Shown: one piece after another, positions 31,885 through 41,093 of the stretch
Layout of the letters: each line of letters begins with the position of its first letter
How positions within the stretch are numbered: the first letter of the stretch is position 1
Origin: an uncultured Clostridia bacterium
Lineage (GTDB): Bacteria; Bacillota; Clostridia; Oscillospirales; Butyricicoccaceae
DNA: 64,000 bases
Direction: 5' to 3'
Assembly: GCA_944381055.1 (NCBI GenBank)
Contig: CALWJQ010000097.1
Coordinates: 1 to 64,000 of the forward strand
Notes under the pieces: generated by a model
Seen by the model: only the letters and a program-made list of their open reading frames with translations
Databases searched by the model: none
What the model was told of the DNA's origin: nothing
Made by a program: the position numbers and the translations under genes

Positions 31885-33843
31885 ATGAACAAAAACCTGA
31901 AAAAAGCCACCGCGGCGGCCTGCATGGCAGGCGCCGGTACGACGGCCGTGATTCTGAAACGCCAGCGCGCCCGGCGCGCCGAAGCGCCGGCCGGTTCCGG
32001 CCGCAGCTACCGCAACACCGAGCTGGGAAAACAGCGGAAGAATGCAAAAGGCATCTACTATTCCAGCGGCAACTACGAAGCCTTTGCGCGGCCGGAAAAG
32101 CCGGCCGGCGCTGATAAAAAAAGCGCCTACATCGTCGGCAGCGGCCTGGCGGCCCTCGCCGCTGCCTGTTTCCTGGTGCGCGACGGCCAGATGCCCGGAT
32201 CGCACATTCATATTCTGGAAGCCATGGACGTGGCCGGCGGCGCCTGCGACGGCATCTACGACCCCTCCCGCGGCTACATCATGCGCGGCGGCCGCGAAAT
32301 GGAAGACCACTTTGAATGCCTGTGGGATCTGTTCCGCTCCATCCCCTCGCTGGAACAGCCCGGCGCGTCGGTGCTGGACGAGTTTTACTGGCTCAACAAG
32401 CACGATCCAAACTATTCCCTGTGCCGCGCCACAGTCAACCGGGGGCAGGACGCCCATACTGACGGCCAATTCAATCTGAGCCGGAAAGGCTGTATGGAAA
32501 TCATCCGGCTCTTTATGACCCCCGATGAAGATCTGTATGACAAGACCATCGAGAACGTGTTCGATGATGAAGTCTTCTCGTCCACCTTCTGGCTGTACTG
32601 GCGGACCATGTTCGCCTTTGAAAACTGGCACAGCGCCCTGGAAATGAAGCTCTACTTCCAGCGCTTCATCCACCACATCGCCGGTCTTCCCGACTTCAGC
32701 GCCCTGAAGTTTACCCGGTACAACCAGTACGAATCGCTGATCCTGCCCATGCAGAAATACCTGGAAAACGCCGGGGTGGACTTCCGCTTCGGCGTCGAAG
32801 TGACCAATGTGCTCTTTGAGCGCCAGGGCAGCCGGAAGATCGCCACCGCCATCGAATACCGGGCCGGCGGCAAAGAAACGGGAATCCCCCTGACGGAAAA
32901 CGACCTGGTCTTTGTCACCAACGGCTCCTGCACCGAAGGGACCGTCTACGGCGACCACAGCCATGCGCCCAACGGCGACGCCGAGGTGCGCACCAGCGGC
33001 TGCTGGAACCTGTGGAAAAACATCGCCCGCCAGGATCCAGCCTTTGGCCGGCCCGAAAAATTCTGCTCGGACATCGCCAAAACCAACTGGGAATCGGCCA
33101 CCGTCACCACTCTGGACGACAAAATCCTGCCCTATATCGCCAATATCTGCCAGCGTGATCCCCGCACCGGCAATGTCGTCACCGGCGGCATCGTCAGCTG
33201 TAAAGATTCCAGCTGGCTGATGAGCTGGACCGTCAACCGGCAGGGACAGTTCAAAAAGCAAAATCCCGAACAGGTCTGTGTCTGGGTCTACGGACTGTTC
33301 ACCGACGTCCCGGGCGATTTTGTAAAAAAACCCATGCGCGAATGTACCGGAAAAGAAATCACCGAAGAATGGCTGTACCATATCGGCGTACCCGAAGATC
33401 AGATTCCCGGGCTGGCCGAGCACAGCGCGGTCTGCGTCCCCACCATGATGCCGTACATCACCGCCTTTTTCATGCCGCGGGCAAAGGGCGACCGGCCCGA
33501 CGTCATCCCGGACGGCTGCGTCAATTTTGCCTTCCTGGGCCAGTTCGCCGATACGCCCCGGGACACGGTGTTTACCACGGAATATTCGGTGCGCACCGCC
33601 ATGGAAGCGGTCTACGGCCTGCTGGGCGTCGACCGCGGTGTGCCCGAAGTGTGGGGCAGCGTGTACGACATCCGCTGCCTGCTGGACAGCTCTGTCTGCC
33701 TGATGGACGGCAGGTCGCCGCTTGACATGAAGCTGCCCGGACCGATCGGCGTTTTTCGCAAGCCGATGTTAAAACTGATTCGGGGCACGGTCATTGAAAA
33801 ACTTTTACGGGATCATCATGTCCTGCGGGACGACAGGACGTAA
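31885..33843 (+). CDS. Oleate hydratase (MCRA family)
   Basis: 652 residues. The FAD enzyme adds water to the cis-9 double bond of oleate or linoleate giving 10-hydroxy fatty acids, often a detoxification step in gut Firmicutes. Residues 90-110 hold the FAD loop I-V-G-S-G-L-A-A-L-A-A-A, the active-site region is R-G-G-R-E-M-E-D-H-F-E, and the lid region W-L-Y-W-R-T-M-F-A-F is conserved. The N-terminus has an extra segment (about residues 10-25, hydrophobic, then R-Q-R-A-R-R) that could be a membrane anchor. AAAGGCGG lies 9 nt upstream. Preceded by a TetR gene. Confidence 0.93.
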   Translation: MNKNLKKATAAACMAGAGTTAVILKRQRARRAEAPAGSGRSYRNTELGKQRKNAKGIYYSSGNYEAFARPEKPAGADKKSAYIVGSGLAALAAACFLVRDGQMPGSHIHILEAMDVAGGACDGIYDPSRGYIMRGGREMEDHFECLWDLFRSIPSLEQPGASVLDEFYWLNKHDPNYSLCRATVNRGQDAHTDGQFNLSRKGCMEIIRLFMTPDEDLYDKTIENVFDDEVFSSTFWLYWRTMFAFENWHSALEMKLYFQRFIHHIAGLPDFSALKFTRYNQYESLILPMQKYLENAGVDFRFGVEVTNVLFERQGSRKIATAIEYRAGGKETGIPLTENDLVFVTNGSCTEGTVYGDHSHAPNGDAEVRTSGCWNLWKNIARQDPAFGRPEKFCSDIAKTNWESATVTTLDDKILPYIANICQRDPRTGNVVTGGIVSCKDSSWLMSWTVNRQGQFKKQNPEQVCVWVYGLFTDVPGDFVKKPMRECTGKEITEEWLYHIGVPEDQIPGLAEHSAVCVPTMMPYITAFFMPRAKGDRPDVIPDGCVNFAFLGQFADTPRDTVFTTEYSVRTAMEAVYGLLGVDRGVPEVWGSVYDIRCLLDSSVCLMDGRSPLDMKLPGPIGVFRKPMLKLIRGTVIEKLLRDHHVLRDDRT

Positions 33844-33849
33844 AGATAA

Positions 33850-33890
33850 AGCGCAGCGCAGGCTTTTATGCCTGCGCTGCGCTGTTTTTG
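33850..33890 (+). terminator. Terminator of the oleate hydratase gene
   Basis: A 14-bp perfect stem (33850-33863 with 33870-33883) then GTTTTTG; may also serve the convergent SLH gene. Confidence 0.9.
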
Positions 33891-33925
33891 TTTTGCCCCT
33901 GCGCGCCGCTTTCCGGCCGCCGGGC

Positions 33926-35818
33926 TTACTTGAGGATACTGCTGTTGTTGACGACCGCCGCGCCGAACAGCATCAGCACATCGGCGTTTTCAAAATCGAC
34001 GTACTGCGGCAGAAGGCTGCTCGGCATAAACCGCAGATCCACGACCGTGACGCGGGAATATTGCTCGAGCAGCAGCGGGGCCAGGCTGCTGCCGTACGAA
34101 TCAGAAATCAGCACCAGGTGCCTGTCCCGCTCGGACTCGGGGCTTTCGATGACGGTCAGCGGGCTCAGGCCGGACAAAAAGACGTTATAGGCGGTGTCGC
34201 TGTCCAGAAGGCCGGTGTTGTACACCATTGTCCCATCCGGCGTCTGCATGTTGTCGACCGTCGCGGCGTCGGTGTAATCGCTGCGCAGCCAGGTGATGGT
34301 CTCGGGCTCGATGTCCTGAACCAGCCGCCCATAAGAACCGACAAAGCCGTCATAGCTTTCTGCGGTAAAGGCGCTGTGGTCAATGGAAAAACCCATGGTC
34401 TCGCCCAAAAGGTCGACGACGTCCAGAATATCCGGCTGGTCCCAGTGCGGATCGGTCTTGTAATAGTCTGACAGGGTCAGCGCCCCCGAAAGCTCGACGA
34501 CGTTCCAGTCATACAGCCACTCGCGCAGCGCGGCGGTCATGGATTCGTGATTAAGGTAGTTTGCGATTTCACCGCGGGCATAATAGCTTTTGTCGGGGAT
34601 GACCGACAGGTAGACGTTGTTTTCCGCAAAGTTTTCGTCACGCAGGGCGATCATCTTTTCGGCGAACGTCACGATGGAATCGCGGTCCATTTCGGCCGGA
34701 TCTTCAATATAGGTGTCGCCCAGCTTGATCATCCCGTTGGCGTCAGGCCTGGGCAGGCTGCCGTCCAGCGCGCGGAAAGCTGCGGCAATGCCGGCGCCGC
34801 AGTTGTTGTCCATGGCGAGCAGCACCAGATTGTCAATGCTCTCGACATAGACATTGCTTTCGTCCACACCGACACAAATCCATTTGCGCGGATTGACATT
34901 TTCGCGGATCAGCTGCTTGGCGGTTTCAACGTCGGCGCCTTCGGGCAGGCGGAGCAGGCAGACCGAGTGCGCCTGCGCCGTCATCAGGGGTTCGACGGCC
35001 AGCCCTTCGGTAAACTCGACCTCATCCGTACCCAAAAAGCCCTTGACATTGTCCGGCGTCATCTCGGTCTCGTTCATGTAACGGATCGACACGCTGTCGC
35101 GCACCGACGCGTACAGATAAGCCATAATGTCGGCCAGCGGGCTGTCCGCGGTCACGGCTTTGCCCGTGATCGCCCGGCCGATGCGCAGCGCAAGGTCACT
35201 CACACGCCCGTCTTCAACCAGCTTTTCCGCCAGCGTCATCCCTGCCCCCTGCACCTGCGCGTCCAGCGCAGCATAACACAGCGACACCATGTCGCCGCGC
35301 AGGAAGTTGCTTAAATCAACGTCAGCGGGTACGTTCACACCGTTTTCAAGCAGATTCTGCCAGTTGTCCCATACGCTGCCCTGCTCGCCGTCCTCATAGC
35401 CGAGGGCGCGCAGGACAAAGGTGGCGAACATCTGCGCGCTGGCCGTCGACTCGGGGTCAAAATGCGTGCTGTCAGCCCCGGTGGTCAGCCCGGTCGAGTA
35501 GGCATAGGCCAGATAGTCCGACGCGCCTTCCCAGCCGGGGGCGTCGACAAAGGGGTGCGTATACCCCCCATCGCTGTACAGCGCCTCGTTTTCCTGCCCC
35601 AGCAGGCGGATCAGCATGATGACCGCTTCAATGCGCGTCGGCGCGCGATCGAGCTCGTATCCCTGGTCCGACCCTTGAAAAAGGCCCATGACGCCCAGCG
35701 CCTCCGCCTTGAGGACGTCCGGGTCCGCGGCGTCCGCCGCCGCGGCGGGCAGCGTCAGCGACGCGCACAGGCACAGGGCCAGAAGCGCCGCCGTCAGCTT
35801 GCGTGCAATGCGATTCAT
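33926..35818 (-). CDS. SLH-DUF4358-DHHW fusion protein (surface-anchored)
   Basis: 630 residues with a signal peptide (ending A-A-A-A near residue 25). Residues 30-190 contain S-layer homology repeats (A-P-T-R-I-E-A-V-I-M-L-I-R-L-L and F-D-P-E-S-T-A-S-A-Q-M-F), which bind cell-wall polymer. The middle, about 230-350, resembles DUF4358 (C-L-L-R-L-P-E-G-A-D-V-E-T-A-K then N-Y-V-E-S-I-D-N-L-V). The C-terminal 250 residues resemble DHHW/SGNH acyl-transfer proteins: K-T-D-P-H-W-D and L-I-S-D-S-Y-G with the serine. In other Firmicutes DUF4358 and DHHW are separate genes beside an MBOAT O-acyltransferase; no MBOAT is here. A role in acylating surface polymers is inferred. AAGGAGAAA precedes the start. 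Confidence 0.75.
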   Translation of the reverse strand: MNRIARKLTAALLALCLCASLTLPAAAADAADPDVLKAEALGVMGLFQGSDQGYELDRAPTRIEAVIMLIRLLGQENEALYSDGGYTHPFVDAPGWEGASDYLAYAYSTGLTTGADSTHFDPESTASAQMFATFVLRALGYEDGEQGSVWDNWQNLLENGVNVPADVDLSNFLRGDMVSLCYAALDAQVQGAGMTLAEKLVEDGRVSDLALRIGRAITGKAVTADSPLADIMAYLYASVRDSVSIRYMNETEMTPDNVKGFLGTDEVEFTEGLAVEPLMTAQAHSVCLLRLPEGADVETAKQLIRENVNPRKWICVGVDESNVYVESIDNLVLLAMDNNCGAGIAAAFRALDGSLPRPDANGMIKLGDTYIEDPAEMDRDSIVTFAEKMIALRDENFAENNVYLSVIPDKSYYARGEIANYLNHESMTAALREWLYDWNVVELSGALTLSDYYKTDPHWDQPDILDVVDLLGETMGFSIDHSAFTAESYDGFVGSYGRLVQDIEPETITWLRSDYTDAATVDNMQTPDGTMVYNTGLLDSDTAYNVFLSGLSPLTVIESPESERDRHLVLISDSYGSSLAPLLLEQYSRVTVVDLRFMPSSLLPQYVDFENADVLMLFGAAVVNNSSILK

Positions 35819-35886
35819 ATCATTTCTCCTTTGTGTTGTTTTGGTGCCACGCTGCATAAGACGCGCAAAAAACAAAAAGGTTCCAT

Positions 35887-35921
35887 AAAAAACGCACATT
35901 CCGGTGAATGTGCGTTTTTCT
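35887..35921 (-). terminator. Terminator of the lysC-dapABH operon
   Basis: Minus-strand 13-15-bp stem AACGCACATTC / GAATGTGCGTT followed by TTTT, directly after dapH. Confidence 0.9.
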
Positions 35922-35922
35922 T

Positions 35923-36618
35923 TTACAGCGCGCGCAGTGCGTCGACGATTTCGGTTTTCTGCATGGTGCGCTCGTCTTTTTGCTTGATAACGCGGGCAGG
36001 CACGCCGGCGACCACGACGCCGGGCGGCACGTCGCTGACGACGACGGCCCCGGCCGCGACGACGGCTCCCTCGCCGACGCGGCAGCCTTCGAGCACGACG
36101 GCGTTGGCGCCGATCACAACGTTGTCTTCCACAACGACAGGGACGGCGCTGGCCGGTTCAATGACGCCGGCCAGGACGGTGCCCGCCCCGATGTGGCAGT
36201 TTTTCCCCACCGTCGCCCGGCCGCCGAGCACAACGCCCATGTCAATCATGGTGCCCGCGCCAATAACGGCGCCGATGTTGATGACAGCGCCCATCATGAT
36301 GACGGCGTTGTCGCCGATTTCGACCTGTTCGCGGATGATGCAGCCCGGCTCGATGCGGGCGTTGATGTTTTTAATGTCCAGCAGGGGGATGGCGCTGTTG
36401 CGCCGGTCATTGTCAATGACCATTTTTTCAATGTCGGCGGCGCGGGACGTCAGCACCGGCTCGATGTCCCGCCACTCGCCGCAGACGATTTTGAGCGCCC
36501 CTGATCCGAACACCGTGCAGCCGGGAAAGTCAATGGGGGTTTTCTCGCTCAAAGTGACGCGCACCGGCGTCTTTTTATCCGCCGTGCGGATATATTCGAT
36601 AATTTCTTGTGCATTCAT
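35923..36618 (-). CDS. dapH: Tetrahydrodipicolinate N-acetyltransferase
   Basis: 231 residues. It acetylates tetrahydrodipicolinate with acetyl-CoA in diaminopimelate synthesis. An N-terminal alpha/beta region is followed by a left-handed beta helix with hexapeptide repeats ([14 protein letters not shown] and [10 protein letters not shown]). The motif [15 protein letters not shown] is typical of DapH rather than the succinylase DapD. GGAGG is 10 nt upstream. Last gene of the operon, 3 nt after dapB. Confidence 0.95.
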   Translation of the reverse strand: MNAQEIIEYIRTADKKTPVRVTLSEKTPIDFPGCTVFGSGALKIVCGEWRDIEPVLTSRAADIEKMVIDNDRRNSAIPLLDIKNINARIEPGCIIREQVEIGDNAVIMMGAVINIGAVIGAGTMIDMGVVLGGRATVGKNCHIGAGTVLAGVIEPASAVPVVVEDNVVIGANAVVLEGCRVGEGAVVAAGAVVVSDVPPGVVVAGVPARVIKQKDERTMQKTEIVDALRAL

Positions 36619-36621
36619 GTT

Positions 36622-37362
36622 TTATTTTCCTCCAAACAATGCGTCGTCCATGGTGTACAGGCCGTTGGGCGCCCCGGCGACAAACTGCGCGGCGCGCAAA
36701 GCGCCCGCCGCAAACAGCCGCCGCGACTGTGCCGAATGACGGATGCTTAAAACCTCGTCCTCGCCGGCGAACATGACCTCGTGCTCACCGACGATGGTGC
36801 CGCCGCGCACGGCATGAATCCCGATTTCGCCCTTTTTTCGCGGAGCGACGCCGTCGCGCCCGTGGACTTCAACAAAATCGCCGCAGCTTTCGGCGGCCTG
36901 CGCCAGCGCCAGCGCCGTACCTGACGGCGCGTCGATTTTACGGTTGTGGTGCCGTTCGATGATTTCGATGTCAAATCCCGCCAGAATGGGCGTCACCATG
37001 CGAACCACCCGTTCCATGACACAGACGCCGAGCGACATGTTGCGCGACCGCAGAATGGGCGCGCGGCCGGCCAGCGCCGCCACCTGTTCGTCGTCGCGCG
37101 GCGAATAGCCGGTCGTACACAAAACGGCCGGCGTGCCGTGCTCTGCAATGTAGTCTGCCAGCATGGGCAGGTTTTGCGGGTGGGAAAAATCAATGATCAC
37201 GTCAAACGGCTCCGCCACCGCGCCGAGCGACGGCAGGCAGGGCGGCCCGGCCAGGCGGTCGACCACAGCGCACAGCTCGAGATCCATACTGCCGCGCAGA
37301 AGCTCTTCCACGTTTTTGCCCATCGCGCCGTAGCCAACCAGCACAACGCGTATCTTTTTCAT
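36622..37362 (-). CDS. dapB: 4-hydroxy-tetrahydrodipicolinate reductase
   Basis: 246 residues. It reduces hydroxy-tetrahydrodipicolinate with NAD(P)H. The Rossmann loop is G-Y-G-A-M-G-K, and the substrate motif E-R-H-H-N-R-K-I-D-A-P-S-G-T-A is intact; the family usually has F-H-H-x-x-K there. The protein is a little short compared with the E. coli enzyme. A weak GAAAGGAAAGAGG precedes the start. It lies 27 nt downstream of dapA. Confidence 0.95.
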   Translation of the reverse strand: MKKIRVVLVGYGAMGKNVEELLRGSMDLELCAVVDRLAGPPCLPSLGAVAEPFDVIIDFSHPQNLPMLADYIAEHGTPAVLCTTGYSPRDDEQVAALAGRAPILRSRNMSLGVCVMERVVRMVTPILAGFDIEIIERHHNRKIDAPSGTALALAQAAESCGDFVEVHGRDGVAPRKKGEIGIHAVRGGTIVGEHEVMFAGEDEVLSIRHSAQSRRLFAAGALRAAQFVAGAPNGLYTMDDALFGGK

Positions 37363-37389
37363 TGGCTTTCCTCTTTCCTTTCAGCGGGC

Positions 37390-38277
37390 TTACTTCAGCA
37401 CTTCCAGGCTGCGGCGCAGCGTTTCGGCGTTTTTCTCATCCATGGGGCCCAGGGGCAGGCGGCACGCGCCGCAGTCAAACCCGATCATTTCCATGGCGCG
37501 TTTGACGGGGACCGGGTTGGTTTCGATGAACAGGGCGTTAATAAGGGGCAGCAGGGACAGCTGCAAATCGCGGGCGCGCGCCGTATCGCCGTCCAGATAA
37601 GAGCGCACCATATCGTGCGTCTGCCGCGGCGCGACGTTGGCCAGCACCGAAATAACGCCCGACCCGCCAAGCGACAAAAGCGGCACCACGCTGTCGTCGT
37701 TGCCCGACAGCAGGCAGAAGCTGTCGCCGACCAGGCGGGCGCACTGCGCGACATAGGAAATATCGCCGCTGGCCTCTTTAATCCCGACGATATTGGGGAC
37801 TTTGGCAAGTTCAGCCAGCACGTCGATCGAAATGGAACAGCCGGTGCGCCCGGGCACGTTGTACAAAATAATGGGCAGCGACGTCGCCGCGGCGATCGTT
37901 TCAAAATGGGCGCGCATCCCGCTTTTGTTGGCCTTGTTGTAATAGGGGGTGACGACGAGCAATCCGTCGGCGCCCAGCCCTTCGTAATGGCGCGCCAGTT
38001 CGGCGGCGTGGCGTGTATTGTTGGATCCCGCGCCGACAATGACGGGGATCTTCCCGCCGGCGCGGCCGATCACGCGCTGTGCGACGGCGGTTTTTTCCTC
38101 GTCGGTCATGGTCGGCGTCTCCGCAGTCGTGCCCAGCGCGACAATGCCGTCGGTGCCGTTTTGCAGATGAAAATCGACCAGACGGTCGAGCATGTCAAAG
38201 TCGACGCCGCCGGCTGCCGTAAAGGGGGTGACGAGCGCGACAAGCGATCCGCTGAAGGTTCTGACAGGCTTTTGCAT
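37390..38277 (-). CDS. dapA: 4-hydroxy-tetrahydrodipicolinate synthase
   Basis: 295 residues. It condenses pyruvate and aspartate semialdehyde; Schiff-base lysine sits in G-I-K-E-A-S-G-D and the tyrosine in Y-N-V-P-G-R-T-G. The start at ATG 38277 follows GAGGAGG at 6-7 nt. The codons upstream of it do not look like the family. Located 50 nt after lysC in the operon. Confidence 0.97.
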   Translation of the reverse strand: MQKPVRTFSGSLVALVTPFTAAGGVDFDMLDRLVDFHLQNGTDGIVALGTTAETPTMTDEEKTAVAQRVIGRAGGKIPVIVGAGSNNTRHAAELARHYEGLGADGLLVVTPYYNKANKSGMRAHFETIAAATSLPIILYNVPGRTGCSISIDVLAELAKVPNIVGIKEASGDISYVAQCARLVGDSFCLLSGNDDSVVPLLSLGGSGVISVLANVAPRQTHDMVRSYLDGDTARARDLQLSLLPLINALFIETNPVPVKRAMEMIGFDCGACRLPLGPMDEKNAETLRRSLEVLK

Positions 38278-38327
38278 AAAGGTTCCTCCTCTTCTAATTG
38301 CAGGTACTGTTTGCCAGTCCGGTTGCT

Positions 38328-39530
38328 TTACAGTCCAAAGGCGCGGCTGAGCGCCCCGACCGCTTTGCTTTTGTTGCACGGGTCAATGGTAAAGGAAATG
38401 GAAATTTCCGACGTGGTGATCTGATAATACGATATGCCCTCTTCCGCCAGAACGCCAAACACTTTGGCCGCGACGCCGGTGTGCGTCGCCATTCCGACGC
38501 CGACCACGCTGATCTGGGTGTAACCGCTGCGGATGTCCGGCCTCAGCGCCGACAGCGCAGCGTCCCCTTTGAGCGCGGCGCACAGTTCGCCCGCCTGGCC
38601 GTCCGGACAGCTGAACGAAAACGCGATTTTTTCGCCGACGAGGTTCTGATTGATAATATCCAGGTTGATATGGCTGCGGGCGATCAGACTGAAAACGGCG
38701 GCCACGCTGCCCGACGCCGTTTCCATGGGCGGAAAGGACACAATGGTGCAGCCGTCCTTGATGCTGATGCCGGTGACAGGCATATCCTCAAACATGATTT
38801 TTTCCTGTGCCATGACCACAGTCCCCTTTCTTTCCGCTTCCAGCGTGCGCCCGAGATAAAGCTCAACGCCGTATTTTTTGGCCAGTTCCACGCATCGGGT
38901 TTCCAGGACGCCGGCGCCGCAGGCCGACATTTCCATCATCTCTTCGTATGAAATGCGCGGCAGCGCGCGCGCGTCCGGATAGAGCCGCGGGTCGACGGTG
39001 TAAACGGCGTCGACATCGGTGTAAATTTCACACCGGCAGCCGAGCGCCGCGGCCAGCGCCACCGCCGTCGTGTCCGAACCGCCGCGGCCCAGCGTCGTGA
39101 TGTCGCCGTCTTCGGTAATGCCCTGGAACCCGGCCGCGACAACGACCTTGCCTTCGTTCAGGCACCGCTCGATGCGGTCGGTCCGCACCTCTTTGATAAA
39201 AGCCCGCGAGTGGACGTCGTTGGTGATAAACCCCGACTGAAAGCCGGTCATCGACACGGCGGCGCAGCCCAGTTTTTGCAGAGCCATCGCCATCAGCGTC
39301 ACCGTCTGAATCTCGCCCGTCGACAGCAAAGCGTCCAGTTCACGCTTGTTCGGCGCGTCCGAAATCTGTTCGGCCATGGCGATCAGGCCGTTGGTCGTCT
39401 TGCCCATGGCCGAGCACACGACGACCAGCTCGTGCCCGTCCCTGTGCAGTCCGGCGATGTGCCGGGCGATGGCTTCGATCTTATCGAGCGTCGCCACCGA
39501 ACTGCCTCCGTACTTATGAACCATTCTCAT
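38328..39530 (-). CDS. lysC: Aspartate kinase
   Basis: 400 residues: kinase domain with V-H-K-Y-G-G-S-S-V-A at the N-terminus and R-G-G-S-D-T-T-A-V at about 155, then two ACT domains (about 265-400) that sense lysine or threonine. It phosphorylates aspartate, first step to lysine, methionine and threonine. ATG 39530 is chosen with GGAGG 10 nt upstream; ATG 39524 is possible. It is first in lysC-dapA-dapB-dapH, under a lysine riboswitch. Confidence 0.96.
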   Translation of the reverse strand: MRMVHKYGGSSVATLDKIEAIARHIAGLHRDGHELVVVCSAMGKTTNGLIAMAEQISDAPNKRELDALLSTGEIQTVTLMAMALQKLGCAAVSMTGFQSGFITNDVHSRAFIKEVRTDRIERCLNEGKVVVAAGFQGITEDGDITTLGRGGSDTTAVALAAALGCRCEIYTDVDAVYTVDPRLYPDARALPRISYEEMMEMSACGAGVLETRCVELAKKYGVELYLGRTLEAERKGTVVMAQEKIMFEDMPVTGISIKDGCTIVSFPPMETASGSVAAVFSLIARSHINLDIINQNLVGEKIAFSFSCPDGQAGELCAALKGDAALSALRPDIRSGYTQISVVGVGMATHTGVAAKVFGVLAEEGISYYQITTSEISISFTIDPCNKSKAVGALSRAFGL

Positions 39531-39576
39531 GTCCGTTCTGCCTCCCCGGGTCAAAGCCCGTCAAGCTTCTCCCGAC

Positions 39577-39616
39577 GAAAAAGGCCGGAAGAGCAGCAGA
39601 AATGCTCTTACCGGCC
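39577..39616 (-). terminator. Lysine-riboswitch-controlled terminator
   Basis: Minus-strand stem GGCCGGTAAGAGCA / TGCTCTTCCGGCC (39616-39603 and 39595-39583) with T-run 39582-39578, between aptamer and lysC. Confidence 0.85.
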
Positions 39617-39638
39617 AAACAGAAATACAGCAAAGTAA

Positions 39639-39797
39639 GATAGCACAACTGCAAATACATTGCAGACAGTCCTGCGGCTGTTCACCGCAGGCCCACCGCC
39701 CGCGCACGCCTGCCCGGGCAGTTCGGCGGATGTGCCTTTCCCCGCCCTCTCAGCCTGCCGGCTCCGGTGGGTACTCATCGTCTCCGCGCCTCTATCA
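39639..39797 (-). promoter_or_regulatory. Lysine riboswitch (L box) aptamer upstream of lysC
   Basis: The minus-strand RNA starts with T-GATAGAGGCGCG then GAGTA, as in L boxes, and contains GGGGAAAGGCACATCCGCCGAA, followed by GGGCCTGCGG hairpin parts and ACTGTC. P1 pairs GATAG at the 5-prime end with CTATC at 39643-39639. High lysine should close the aptamer and favour the downstream terminator, shutting off lysC, dapA, dapB and dapH. The start agrees with the predicted transcription start. Confidence 0.85.
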
Positions 39798-39805
39798 ACG
39801 GCCTT

Positions 39806-39834
39806 ATCATATCATGCCCGGGACAAATTGTAAA
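39806..39834 (-). promoter_or_regulatory. Promoter of the lysC operon
   Basis: Minus strand TTTACA (39829-39834), 17-nt spacer, TATGAT (39806-39811); start near 39799, immediately before the riboswitch. Confidence 0.75.
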
Positions 39835-39862
39835 CATCTGCGGCCAAAATTACAATCAAATC

Positions 39863-39890
39863 TTGCAAGTTGCCATGAAACGTGTATAAT
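39863..39890 (+). promoter_or_regulatory. Promoter of the M20 deacetylase gene
   Basis: TTGCAA (39863-39868), 16-nt spacer, TATAAT (39885-39890). It is divergent from the lysC promoter and outside the riboswitch. Confidence 0.75.
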
Positions 39891-39931
39891 CGGATCAGGT
39901 TCTTTATGAAAAATGATCGGAGGACACCCTT

Positions 39932-41041
39932 ATGAAAAACTATATTCAGTACCGCCGGGATCTGCACGCCATCCCCGAAGTCGGCCGCCAGGAACGCAGA
40001 ACCGGCCAATATATTGCCAATCATCTGTCCCGGCTCAACTGCCGGCTTGAACGCGTCGTCGAGACGGGCAGCGCCGCTTTTTTTGACAACGGCGCCGGCG
40101 ACACGGTCGCCTTCCGCGCCGACATCGACGCGCTGCCCATCGCCGAAGAAACGGGGCTCGCCTTTGCTTCTTCCAACGGCTGTATGCACGCCTGCGGCCA
40201 CGACGCCCACATGGCCATGCTCCTTTCGCTGGCCGACTATTTAAACGAACATCACTCGGAATACAAGAAAAACATCCTGTTGATCTTCCAGCCTTCGGAA
40301 GAGACCATTGGCGGCGCAAGGCCCATCTGTGAATCCGGGGTGCTCGACCGCTACCATGTCAGCAAAATCTTCGGCCTGCACGTCTGGCCCAAAGTCAAGG
40401 CCGGCGCGCTCGCATCGCGCCCCGGCCCGCTTATGGCGCAGGCGGCCGAAATGCGCCTGACCGTCCACGGCAAAAGCGCGCACTGCGCCCGCCCCGACCT
40501 GGGGATCGATGCGCTGGCGGCCATCGCCGATTTGATAGCCGAGCTCAACCGCATCAAGCGCGAAGACATTCCCGCCGGCACCGAATACCTGCTGCACATC
40601 GGCACCATCAGCGGCGGCGACGCCGGCAATATTGTCTGTGAAACCGCCCAGGCCAAGGGCAGCGTCCGCGCCTTTGACACCGCGGTGTTTGACGAGCTGT
40701 GCGGCAAGGTACGGCAGGCGGCGGCCGCCGCTGATGCCCGCTACGGCACCACAACGGAAGTTTTCTTCAGCCCTGCCTATCCGCCGGTCAACAACGACCC
40801 CTCGCTGTATGCAGAATATCAGGAAGCCATGCGCAGAGCCGGCATTGAACTGCTTACCGCTGACAAAACGGTCATCAGTGAAGATTTTTCGGAATACCAG
40901 AAACGCGTGCCCGGCGTGTTCGCCTTTTTAGGCCTGGGCGACGTGCCGTCGCTGCACAACAACCGCTTTGATTTTGACGAAGAGCTGATGGAAACCGGCA
41001 TCCGGGCCCTTACCGCACTGCTTGACTATTTCGCCAAATAA
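39932..41041 (+). CDS. M20-family amidohydrolase, probable N-acetyl-diaminopimelate deacetylase
   Basis: 369 residues. It has the M20D metal ligands A-C-G-H-D-A-H near residue 90, P-S-E-E at about 118 and an H-x-W segment in the middle (G-L-H-V-W-P), with the inserted dimerisation domain. Family members hydrolyse N-acyl amino acids (hippurate, N-acetyl-cysteine, N-acetyl-DAP). Divergence from the dapH operon makes N-acetyl-diaminopimelate the likely substrate. The start follows GGAGG. A generic amidohydrolase cannot be excluded. Confidence 0.8.
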   Translation: MKNYIQYRRDLHAIPEVGRQERRTGQYIANHLSRLNCRLERVVETGSAAFFDNGAGDTVAFRADIDALPIAEETGLAFASSNGCMHACGHDAHMAMLLSLADYLNEHHSEYKKNILLIFQPSEETIGGARPICESGVLDRYHVSKIFGLHVWPKVKAGALASRPGPLMAQAAEMRLTVHGKSAHCARPDLGIDALAAIADLIAELNRIKREDIPAGTEYLLHIGTISGGDAGNIVCETAQAKGSVRAFDTAVFDELCGKVRQAAAAADARYGTTTEVFFSPAYPPVNNDPSLYAEYQEAMRRAGIELLTADKTVISEDFSEYQKRVPGVFAFLGLGDVPSLHNNRFDFDEELMETGIRALTALLDYFAK

Positions 41042-41093
41042 TCCCGCGCAGGCGCGCTTTCCGTGGTTTTTCATAAAAAAAGGAGGTTTCGCC

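Noticed and set aside
39639-39797. Considered a T-box leader upstream of lysC
   Set aside because: There is no T-box sequence or specifier loop; the GATAG/CTATC closing stem and AGAGG core match the lysine riboswitch.
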